A DNA stretch of 64,000 nucleotides, taken from positions 1 through 64,000 of the forward strand of contig FTLJ01000917.1 of assembly GCA_900155495.1 (NCBI GenBank), in the 5' to 3' direction. The stretch comes from Porogramme epimiltina (Eukaryota; Basidiomycota; Agaricomycetes; Polyporales; Polyporaceae). Under the pieces are notes generated by a model. That model was not told the origin of the DNA, did no database searches, and saw nothing but the letters and a program-made list of their open reading frames with translations. Below are positions 54,370-64,000 of the stretch, in pieces (within the stretch, counting starts at the first letter, position 1; each line of letters begins with the position of its first letter). Made by a program: the position numbers and the translations under genes.

Positions 54370-57300
54370 GACAGATTCTACACATGATGAACATCGAGAG
54401 GGGCGCCGCTCGAACACGAGAGATGCGGTCACGGGTGCGGTGCGCCTGGCTCTCGACATTACCGAGTCGCTATCCGAAGGCGTCCCGTTTCTTCCTGGTG
54501 CAGTGAAAGCACTCAAAACAGTCATAGAAGTTGTCGAGGTGCGTTGCTCGCGTTCAAGAGCCTCTCCATAGAGCTCTGACATCTTACTGATTCTGCACTA
54601 TACGTACGTATTACAGAAATATGCTTCTAATCGGGAGTCTATGACTGCTCTGCGAGAACACATCGAGTCTATGAACGCTATGATCGAGTCAGTTCTTCCG
54701 AAGGGTACGCACTGCCCGACAATGCTAGAGAATCCACTGCGCATCTTCCACGAGTACGTGCATATGTATTATATTCACCCCGAAATCAGCTAATTCGCAT
54801 CCGGACCATCGTGCTGAATCAACCAATGCGTCCGTAGGCGCGTCCAAAGTGTCGCAACGGCGGTGGCAAATCTACAAGGAGGCAAGAAGGATACGACAAT
54901 GACGAAGCTCAAATGGAGAATATCTCAAACCCTGCGTGCAAACAAGATCGCAGATGAACTGAATGGCTACGTGAAGACGCTGTCGTGGCATCTGCACAAC
55001 CTCATGGTACGTTGCGGGATTCTCACAAATTGAAAGAGCGTGATGCTGATAACGACCTCAGGTTGCCACGAACTTATTATTACAGTTCGCAGTCGAAGTA
55101 AGTTTTATATCTATCGTAGGGGCCATTAGTTGATGGTGGTGGGACCGCATAGGAGGTGCACGATTCCGTTGTTGAGGGATTCCGGGAGATTAGTCAAGAC
55201 GTGAAAACCGAGGGAGAGCTCACCCGCGAGGCAATCCGACAGACAATGAGGAATTCAGGTAAGCTATTCAGCCTTCTACCTAGTCATGTTCACAATGGCA
55301 TTAACATTACGTACCAGAAATCCCTCTCCGTTATGCCGCCGACGCTCGATTTGACACCAACGCAGGGCGCGTGGAATGCTTGGGAACGACACGCGCCGAG
55401 GTCCTGTCCGCCGTGTACCATTGGATCGACTCTGTTGTGGACTCTTCACTCATGTTCACGATCCCGCTGGAGCTCTATATTCTATGGCTGAACGGACTAC
55501 CCGGAACGGGCAAGTCCACACTCGCCCAGACAATCGCAAAGTGGTGCGACCGTTTGGGTTGCCTAGGCGCGAGCTTCTTCTGTGCCCGGTTTGGCGACCG
55601 AAACAACGTCCAGCTCATCTTCCCCACCATTGCCCTCCACCTCGCACTCCATCCCGCTATGCCTCCTTCGTTCAAGACCGCGGTACAGGCAGCTGCGACG
55701 GCTAACCCAGATATCCATCTCTCCCTCCCGTCCCACCAACTCGAGAAGCTCATAGTTGAACCCCTACGCTCCTGTGCACCCACAACTGAGAGGGAAACCC
55801 TCCGGCCAAACGTGATCGTCATTGATGCGCTCGACGAATGCAAGGACGACCAGCCTGTTTCGATTATCGTCAACGCCCTCGCGCTTCATGCCGATGATCT
55901 CAAGCCTCTCAAGTTCATCATTACAAGCCGTCCAGAGGCTCATATAATGGATGGGTTCAGAGGGGAGGCACTTCTCAGGCGTACCCACAACTTCCCACTG
56001 GACTCGATACCCCCGGACGTGACCCGTCGTGATATCACCATCTACCTGGAAGCGAAGTTCTTGGAGTTCTTGAAACGCCGTAGAGGCGAGTTGGATGAAA
56101 ACTGGCCTGGGGAGGAGAAACAATGGGAGCTCCGTTCGATGTCCGGCGGTCTCTTCATTCACATCTCAACCGCCCTCGAGTACATCTTCAGTGCCAACGA
56201 TCCAGAGGAACGACTCGACGAGTTGCTAGGCAATCCTTTCGTCTCCGTCTCCAGCGCTACCGAGACGTCTCCCGCTGCTCACTTGTACGGACTGTACCTT
56301 CAAGTCATGAAGGCCATCACTAAACCCGAGGACGCTTCACGGGTGAAGAGGGTTGTTGGCTCAATTGTACTCCTCAATGACCAGATGTCGCCTGAGAATC
56401 TCGAGAATCTCTTAGCCCTGAAACGTGGGACGGTGCGACGTACGCTTCGTCCGCTCCACTCAATCCTAGTGGTCCCAGACGTTGATCAAATTCACGGCGT
56501 TATCCGTATCATCCACCCTTCCTTCCCTGACTTTCTGGTCGATGCATCCAAGTGCACGCGCGCCGACATCCTCGTCAACCAGCAACTACAACATACGCTA
56601 CTTTCAGAACGATGCTTGCAAATTATGAACACGAATCTGATCGAGAATCCGTGCAAGATCGCGGAGACCTGGCTCCTAAACACTGAGATCGAGAACCTCT
56701 CCTCCCGTCTCGCTGAATCCGTCCCCGTCTACGTTCAGTACGCTTGTAGACACTGGTCCCATCACCTCTGTAATGGGCACATCACGCAAGACATAATCGA
56801 TCTGATGACCACGTTCACTCGGGAACACCTGTTGCACTGGCTTGAAGTGTCGAGCTTGATGGGGGATATGGACAATGCTATTGATGCGTTGGAGAATGCA
56901 CTGAATACTCTGCAGGTACGTGAGGGTATATTGGACATTCGTCCTGAGGATGAACGCTCATCGGAACATCGACTGTTGGCTCGAACTTCGCAGAAACTGA
57001 GCATTCATCCGGTAGACGTTATAGAGACATTCCAAGACTGCAAACGGGTGGTACATCTATGCTATCCCGCAATCTCGTTTTCCGCCAGCCATGTCTACGT
57101 ATCTGCCCTGTCATCCTCCCCCTCGACCTCCGTCCTCCGCACCATATACTCTGAAAGTCTGGTCGGCAAGCCCCAGATCCACATCGGCCGACTGTCACGA
57201 TGGAACGCAAACACCATCACAATGGAGGGTCACACGGACATCGTCTTCTCCGTCGCCTACTCCGCGGATGGTGAGCGCATCGTCTCTGGCTCCTTGGACT

Positions 57301-59381
57301 GCACCATCCGACTATGGAACAGTCGGACGGGCGCCCAGCTCCATGTCCTCAAAGAGAATAGTGGGGTCTGTAGTGTGGCATTCTCGCCGGACGGGAAGGA
57401 GATCATGTGCGGGACGCTGGACGGAGTGGTCGCGGTGTGGGACGCGCGGACGGGTGCGCGGACCATGTCGCAGAAGGCCCATTCCGGGGGTGTTTATGCG
57501 GTTGCCTACTCTCCTCAAGGCGAATACGCTGCCTCTGGCTCTCAGGATACGGCTGTCACCGTGTGGCATATCACGTCAGCCGGGTGGGGGATTCACACGG
57601 TAATAAAGGGGCATTCGCGTGATGTGGTGTCTGTCGCCTTCTCTCGCGACGGTTCCTTTCTACTGTCAGGGAGCCTCGACGAGACCTGCAAGATTTGGAC
57701 GATCCCCGATCTCTTACAATGCCATACGCTGGAGCATGACGCCGATGTCAACAGTGCCGCCATCTCCCCTGACGACAAGACGATCGCGTGCGGATGCGAT
57801 GGGAAGCTCGTACTGTGGTCCATCGAGGATCCATCCCATCCCCGTCGCCTCAACGAACTGGCCATGGAGGGCGAGGTAACGGGGCTCGAATTCTCCCCTG
57901 ACGGCCGCACCCTCGCTTTTTGTTACAGTGATTCGCGGATCGGGCTGTGGGATGTTGGGGCGGGGGAGTGGCTCGGGGAACACGAGGAGATTCGAGGAGA
58001 TGCCATCGCGGGGTTGAGGTTTTCCCCGGACGGTTCGCAACTTGTCTCTGCCCACGCTCGTGGTGTGGCGCAGTCGTGGGACGTGGGGGTCATGCGGGGT
58101 GCGCGAGCGCCCGATCATGGGTCCTCTTCGTCGAGATTCGCTCTGACTGTGGCGTTTTCTCCTCAAAACCCTGATCTCCTCGCTGTGGTGGTGGAAGACT
58201 GGACGGTGGAGCTATTGGACGTGCCGTCTGGGAAGTCTGTCTGTGAAATGGCCCACCCCGATCACAGCACCACCGACGCCACGCAGGTCGCTCTAGCGTG
58301 GTCTCCGGACGGGACCAGGCTTGCGCTGACTGGGCATAGAGACCATTCCATCGTGGCGTACGACAGAAGGCAGAGCACATCTACCTCCATCCTCCGCGGA
58401 CATACCAAGAATGTTCTCCCCGCCGTATTCACCCCGGACTCAAGAAGCATCATCTCCGGCTCGTTGGACGGCAGCATCCGCCTCTGGGATGCTGAGTCAG
58501 GAACCGACTCCAAGGTGCTCTTCGAGGGAGAGGGATGTATGTGGGCTATTGTGATTTCGCCGTGCGGGAGATATCTCCTCTTCTCGAAGATCGGCCCGAC
58601 GCCCGTAGTTTCCTCCAACTTCAATTCCCAGGAAGTGACATCGATCCACCCGATGCTCCGTACCAAGGCCAGGACGGGTTATTCAACGATGCACTTGTAT
58701 GACCTCACATCACACACCATTATCACGGAGGTGAACCACGACCATGCACTCGTCGCCCTCTCACTCTCGTCCGACTGTTCGCGGGTGGTGGGATCAAGCA
58801 AGGACGGCCATATCTTCCTATGGGCATTCTCCTCCTGCACCCACTCGGACCCGGACACTGGACGAGAGGGCGCCGATTACGAAGCTTCAGAATCCAGCAG
58901 GCCAGGAGCCCTCCATCTCCTCGCCCAGCTCCATCCCCGACTCGGGGGAACGTCCGGGATTCGAGTTGAGCGCATCCGGTTCTCCGCCGACGAGCGCGCT
59001 GTCATCACCAATGACTGCTACGCACCGATCACGTCTCGGGCGCACTGGCCACTCTTCGTGCAGCATGGCACGGCTCCCCAACGAGACCCTGCACTGGCAG
59101 GAAACACCGACTCCCATCTAGACCCCGACTACTTCGTCTCCGACGGTTGGATTTGGTGTGGGAGTGGCGGGGAAGAGCCGCAGCGAGCGTGCTGGCTCCC
59201 GCCAGTGTATCGCTACCAGTCCGGGGAACTTCAAATTGCTGGCCCAGAGCCTAGGTACCTGCGCCTTCCTGGGGGGTGGGATTGCGGGGGGAAATGGGTC
59301 GCGTTCGCTACCAATGAATTGCGACTTGTTGTTGTGGACATGTCTAGGGGCCAGCATACACCACCTCCAAGTCGAGCGTAG
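54362..59381 (+). CDS. NACHT-WD40 STAND protein (NLR copy 2)
   Basis: Six exons (54362-54538, 54617-54753, 54838-55006, 55062-55097, 55153-55258, 55318-59381) encode 1562 aa. The N-terminal ~225 residues are helical ('ESLSEGVPFLPGAVKALKTV', 'TALREHIESMNAMIESV'), like the MLKL/HeLo-like bundles of other basidiomycete NLRs. The NACHT NTPase has Walker A 'NGLPGTGKSTL' (~266-276), Walker B 'VIVIDALDEC' (~375-384) and 'FIITSRPEAHI'. WD40 repeats run from ~840 to the end ('VAYSADGERIVSGSLDCTIR', 'VAFSPDGKEIMCGTLDG', 'SRSIISGSLDGSIRLWD'). Such proteins sense a ligand with the repeats and oligomerise through NACHT. The sister copy starts at the equivalent of 54034 and reads through; here two bases are missing at ~54343-54346, giving a stop at 54367-54369. 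The internal ATG at 54362 would bypass this. The gene may thus be N-terminally shortened or inactive. Confidence 0.8.
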
Positions 59382-59559
59382 TACACTGTCTAGTAGTTCG
59401 GCTTCCTACGTTTTATATTTCTTCTGTGCTATGAGCAGTGGTCACAATGCGGTACCGGAGACAGATGTCTGTAGGAAGGGTCAGGCGCTACAGAGAGCCT
59501 AAAGCATAACGGGATAAACATTGTACAGTACAACTACAGCATAATACAGGTATACGGCC

Positions 59560-61701
59560 TCTACGACAGCACTCGCTCTTTACGCATGCAACGTAACAGC
59601 CTTTCCAACGCTGCTCAGCTGCACGCTTCCCCGCGCCCCGCCCCCGGCTCGCCCACGCCTCCTCGCTCGCAACATGCCTTGGCGGCGACGCCTCGTACCG
59701 CGTGACCGCCCTTGTGCGCCCGCGGCCTGCCGGGTCGCGCACAGCCGTATCGACGACGACACTCGCACGCGCGCTCGTCCCGCCGCCCGGCGCGTCCAGC
59801 ACGAACGCGCCCTCGAACGCCGCCGGGAGCCGCGCGTCCACGTGCGCGTGCGTCGTCGCCCGCGTGAGCACGAGCGTGCTGTCGGGCGGCTGTACGGGCA
59901 CCGCGAGGTCGAGCGCGCCTTCCGTAGTGGCGAGCGTGAGCGCGAAGGAGCCGCTGGTGCGCGCGAGGGCGCTCGCGAGGAGGCTCGCGTCCGTGGAGAT
60001 GCCTCCGCTCGTGGTGATCATCGTCGCGTTCGTGGAGGCGTGGCGGGCGCGGTAGTGGTAGATTGTCGCTACTACGCGTGACCGCCCGCTCCCGCCCGCC
60101 GCCCGCGGGATCGCGCGCGGCGGTGTCGACGACGGCCTGCGCGAAGCCCGCCTCCCAGCGCATCGAGCGCGAACGCGCCTTTGAAGTTTGAATGCGGGAA
60201 GGAGGCGCGCGTCCGCGGGCGCGTGCGGCGTCGCGCCCGTGAGCACGAGCGCGCTCTCGGGCGGCTGCGCGCGCACCGCGGCGTCGAGCGCACCGTTCGT
60301 CGTCGCCCCTCACGCATGCAGCGTAACGGCCTTCCTTACACTGCTCAGCTGCACACTACCCCGCGCCCCCGCCCCACGACACCTCGCCCGCGACGTGTCT
60401 TCGCGACGCCTCGTACCACGTGACCGCGCTTGCGCGCGCCGTCTGTGGGGTCGCCCGCCGCCGTGTCGACGACGGCCCGCGCAGACCCGCCGCTCGAGAT
60501 GTTGAAGCGTCAAGCGCGAGCGCACCCTCGAACGCGGGCGGGAGTCGTGCATCGGTGGGCGGGCGGGTCACCGCGCCCGTGAGCACGAGCGCGCTGTCGG
60601 GAGGCAGCGCCGGTAGAGGTCGAGCGCGCCGTTCGCGGTCGCAAGAAGGACCCGCCGGTGCGCGCGGGCGCGACGGAGGGGACTCTCGCCCGCGCGGAGA
60701 TGCCGCTGTGTAGGGAGAGAGCGCAGGGATGAGAACGAGTGAGGGGGCAAAGGGAAGGGGGACGTACGCGTTCGCGGAGGTGTGACAGGCGCCGTCGTGG
60801 CAGACCGTCGCTGCTACGTTGATGTGGCCTCTCGTCGTCAGGAGGTTGAGGGAGTCGGCCGCGTTGAGTGTGCCGGTGATATGGGCGTTCGTGTTGACGA
60901 CGGTGATGCTTGTGGCGGCGAGGTGCTGCCAAGCATATGAGGTAAGATTCGCAAGTTGGAATAACTGAGTATGGTATAGAACGTACGCCAGTATCAATGG
61001 ACTGATTCTCCGTAGTCAGTGTTGCGTGACCGAACTCTACTCGGCCCGTCAGGGCTATCTACATAGTGTGCCGGAGCTGCGGTAGTTATGCCTCGATAGA
61101 ATTGTCGTGTAGTGGTGCTCCGTGGTTCATGGGGGAATACACTTGAAAGTCGAAGGTCTTGTCCTCGAGGTGCTAAATTCGGGGGGTCTGAGACAAACGC
61201 CAAGAAGCCTCGGGGTCGATGAAGAACCAGCATTCCTATACCCGTTTCGCCAGGGGCCCTCTCCAATACACATATGTTGGCCAATGACGGCGCCGTGGCG
61301 GTCTGAAAGCGAGGATGGATGTAGACCCTGGTATGCGCTGGTGCTATTGAGAGGTCTTGAGCAGAAGAGAACTCGATGCTCCGGTGGGTGAGGGACCCGC
61401 AGCGCGTCGAGTGGGGTCAATAGCGGAGGGCGGCAGGGGACGTGGGGCATGGGGTACGAGGTGTTCGCGCATTTCCACCGCCGGCGCGAGGGTAGACGTT
61501 GTAGAGCTGGTACGGGACACCGTGATGTGGGGGTTGTGGAAGGGAGCCATACGATAGCGCAGGGGGGCGTACTGGCTGGCTGGGAGCGGGGTGTGGTGGC
61601 AGCGGAGGGTTGAGGTCTTCTTCGGCTTCGGAGACCGGCGGCGGGTCAAGGCGCACCTTCGCAGGGGAGGCAGGGTACCGTCTGGGAGGATTAAGACTCA
61701 A
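59560..61701 (-). pseudogene. Array copy I: broken family member with triplicated C-terminal exon
   Basis: Sister of copy H. N-terminus near 61701-61417 ('SYGSLPQPPHHGVPYQLYN'); middle block 60960-60770 reads 'TSITVVNTNAHITGTLNAAD' and 'SLNLLTTRGHINVAAT' in one intact frame, with a GTACGT donor. The C-terminal unit then occurs three times: ~60715-60310, ~60300-60065 (partial) and ~60050-59580. Each has a version of 'PDSALVLTGATTHAPADARL', 'PPAFEGAFVLDAPGG' and 'DTAARDPAGRGRTRAVT', and two end in 'GSVQLSSVGKAVTLHA' or 'SVRKAVTLHA'. The units are in different frames relative to each other. The last is the best preserved ('TSGSFALTLATTEGALDLAV'). It could still be spliced into a product, but the frame changes favour a pseudogene. 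Confidence 0.55.
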
Positions 61702-62609
61702 GCTCAGCCCGCGATTGGGCGGGACGGCGAAGGTACAGCGCAGGGGGGGGGAGGATGGGTGCTCGAGAGCAAGGGATCGGACGCGCTGGTTGGATGCGGG
61801 GTGAACTTGTGGAGCCCTTCAGCAGAGGACTGGACACCAGAACCGCGGATGGCCCATGGGCCACACGGTGCGGGCGGGCGCTGCGGCCTGCCTCGGCCCT
61901 CGGATTTCGCCCGTGCCTCACGGAACAGTCCCACGGTCCCATGATCTACTCTCCGCGGAACCGAGACAGCTCTCTTTGTTCTTCATTTCCGAGTCGTCGA
62001 GGGAGCACACGCTTCCCGTCGGCCCTCGGGCCGCGAGGAAGTTGGGATCGTTGAGTATCGTGCCTCACAAAGAAACGCGGTAGTGTAAGTAAGACTTTGA
62101 GGCAGTCCGCTGGATCAGCCTATATGGAATGTCATGTGGGTATTCGACATCTGTTCCATTGAACCTTACATTGACTCGCGCTGCTTGTTGAAGTCTGCAG
62201 GTCATGAGAATATATGCTCCATGATGGTTGTGTCTCCCATGTCGGTGGTCTTCTCCCGAATGGTAATCTCATCCATCTGGTGTGCTTTCGATGATTCTAA
62301 TTCTCGCACACATAGACCGTCCCAGTGCTATTGCCAACATTGCTGTGATCGTTAGGAGTACGGCCCGCAATGCTTCTAATCCCACCTTACGCGCCTCACC
62401 TACCTTCTACAACCGCTAGCATTCTCACAGCTGTCAAGGATGGCTCACAGGACGGGACAGTGGCAGCCACGTGTTTACAACGGTGCAGGCAAACTTTATC
62501 GGTAGCGAGTGTCCTCCCTGCATGTATGTACCTTTAGTCTTTCCCCGGCAACCGTCTATCCTCTTGTCATTCTTACGTTTCCGTCACTGTACTGCAACCC
62601 TTCTACAAC
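61702..62609. other. Shared intergenic region between copy I and NLR copy 3
   Basis: Divergent promoter region. The part 62140-62600 resembles 38300-38760 (for example ATCTGTTCC, TTGACTC(A/G)CGCT, GTGTCTCCCA, TAATCTC), so it belongs to the duplicated block. No gene seen. Confidence 0.5.
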
Positions 62610-64000
62610 ATGCCACTCCGTCAGAGGCTACATACCGGATGGGACAAGTTGAGAGGGCGGTCGCCTACCCCAGAGCCGCGCCGCCCCCAAGAACAAGTAC
62701 ATTCATCCTCGTCGACGCTGCCCCCCACTACAGCAACAGATAGCATCCCATCGCAGCCTGTCATCGAATCGACCGTCGAGCAGACATCTTCACGCTCCTC
62801 TAGGACATCCAGAGACGCTCCACATGCTCCCACCGAGCCGTCCTTATCGTCCGCGGAAATTTCCGTGGCGAAGAAGGTCACTAAAGGCCCTCCCCACCGT
62901 ACGCCTTCTGACCCCCAGGAGACGACTATACAAGGTTCCACGGCTTCGACCAGTGCTGCGCATGACGAACACGGAGAGGGGCTTGAAAGTCGTCCTAAGG
63001 TTACCAAGGACGGCCACTCACACACTAGAGATACGGTCAAGGGTGCGATGTGCCTGGCCCTCGAATTTACCGAGTCGCTATCCGAAGGGGTCCCGTTTCT
63101 TCCCGGTGCAGTCAAAGCACTCAAAACCGTCGTAGAGGTTTACGAGGTACGTCTCTCGCGCTCAAGAGCGTTTCTGTAGCCCTCAGTAGAGCTCCGATAT
63201 CTGATTGTTTCTGCATTACACGGACGCATTATGCGGGTATTGCAGAAATATACTGCCAATAGGGAATCCATGGACACACTGCGAAAGCGCACCGAATCTA
63301 TGAACGCTATAGTCAAATCAGTTCTTCCGAAGGATAGGCCCTGCCCGCCAACGCTGAGGGAACAACTGCGCATCTTCAGCGAGTACGTGCACATATTCAT
63401 CCTTAAGGCAGCTAATGCACACCCGTATCGTCACGCTGGATTAACGAATGCGTTTATAGGGGCGTCCAAAGTATCGCAAATGCGGTGGAAAAGCTACAAG
63501 GAGGCGAGGACCGCGAGGAGGATACGATGATAACGAAGCTCAAGCGGGGAGCACCCCAAGCCCTGCGTGCGGACCAGATCGCAGATGAACTCGACGGCTA
63601 TGTGAAAAAGCTGTCGTGTCATCTGGACAATTTCATGGTACGTTGCGGTGACCGCACAGTTCGAAAAGGAGCGTGATGCTGACTACGACCTCAGGTTACT
63701 ATGAGCGTTTCATTACGAATTGAACTTTACGTAAGTCGTGTATCTGTCTTAGGTGCGATTGATTGACGGTAGTGGGACCGCACAGGACGTGCATGTTTCT
63801 GTCGTCGAAGGAAACCACGAGATTAGTCAAGAAATCAAAAAAGAGGGAGAGCGCACCCGCGAGGCGATTCGACAGACGATGGGTACCGCGAGTAAGCTCC
63901 TCGGCCTTCTACTTAGTCGTATTTACAACGCCATTAACGTCACGTACTAGAAATCCGTCTTCGTTATGCCGACAATGCCCGATTTGATGCCCAAGCAGGG
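62610..64000 (+). CDS. NACHT-WD40 STAND protein, 5' part (NLR copy 3), cut by window end
   Basis: Exons 62610-63146, 63246-63382, 63460-63637, 63695-63730, 63786-63891 and 63950-beyond 64000 follow the same junctions as NLR copy 2 (exon lengths 137, 36 and 106 nt are identical; one exon is 178 instead of 169 nt). The N-terminus is intact here: 'MPLRQRLHTGWDKLRGRSPT', a Ser/Thr/Pro-rich stretch, then 'GAMCLALEFTESLSEGVPFL' and 'ESMDTLRKRTESMNAIV'. The last visible codons ('IRLRYADNARFDAQAG') match the residues ~45 before the P-loop in copy 2. NACHT and WD40 parts lie outside the window. It is the best guide to the ancestral N-terminus of the family. Confidence 0.75.

Noticed and set aside
53945..54571. 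208-codon frame at the NLR copy 2 start
   Set aside because: Only its last ~59 codons (from 54362) are the true frame; the first part is the shifted frame of the ancestral N-terminus.

Overview
The window is GC-rich genomic DNA from a filamentous basidiomycete, probably an Agaricomycete (a polypore-like wood-decay fungus is a guess). The evidence is short introns of about 50-75 nt with GTRNGY donors and CTRAY branch-like sites, strong C-ending codon preference, and families typical of that group: BTB/POZ proteins with a hydrophobic 'FxRxLxxLYP' end, F-box/LRR proteins, NACHT-WD40 proteins, hAT and pogo transposons.

Left part (1-19.6 kb) is ordinary single-copy genome. It holds an Ala/Glu/Lys-rich low-complexity protein, a BTB protein, a secreted NLP (necrosis-inducing-like) protein, a bacterial-type PARG-like macrodomain protein, a multi-pass membrane protein, two F-box/LRR-like genes on the minus strand, a relic paralogue of the membrane protein, a decayed YCII-like gene and a secreted class 3 lipase.

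Middle part (20.1-38 kb) is a tandem array of one paralogous family. Seven apparently intact genes (A to G), each with five coding exons in the minus-strand members, are followed by one broken copy (H). The minus-strand members have a short cytoplasmic N-terminus, one membrane segment and a long ectodomain made of repeating '(T/S)(S/T)NAP'-type strands, followed by conserved 'HPTYEGAF' and 'DPAGRGR' motifs. Intron positions and phases (0, 0, 0, 2) are the same in all of them.

Right part (38.2-53.6 kb) is transposon-dominated. It has a pogo-like DDE transposase with a SAP-like tail, a complete hAT element (43511-49282) with terminal inverted repeats and an 8-bp target duplication, and clusters of a GGATGCATCC palindrome. 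The hAT element sits inside a gene relic built from repeated 63-nt exons coding for an LEARRHGSGSRGRGDS-type peptide. An aspartic-protease C-terminal relic lies immediately after it.

The end (53.6-64 kb) carries two NACHT-WD40 (STAND/NLR-like) genes in the same direction, with a second broken array-family copy (I) between them. Copy I and the last NLR are head to head, exactly as copy H and a truncated NLR 5' end are at 36.4-38.9 kb, so an NLR/membrane-protein gene pair has been duplicated. An allorecognition or surveillance role is an inference, not shown by the sequence.
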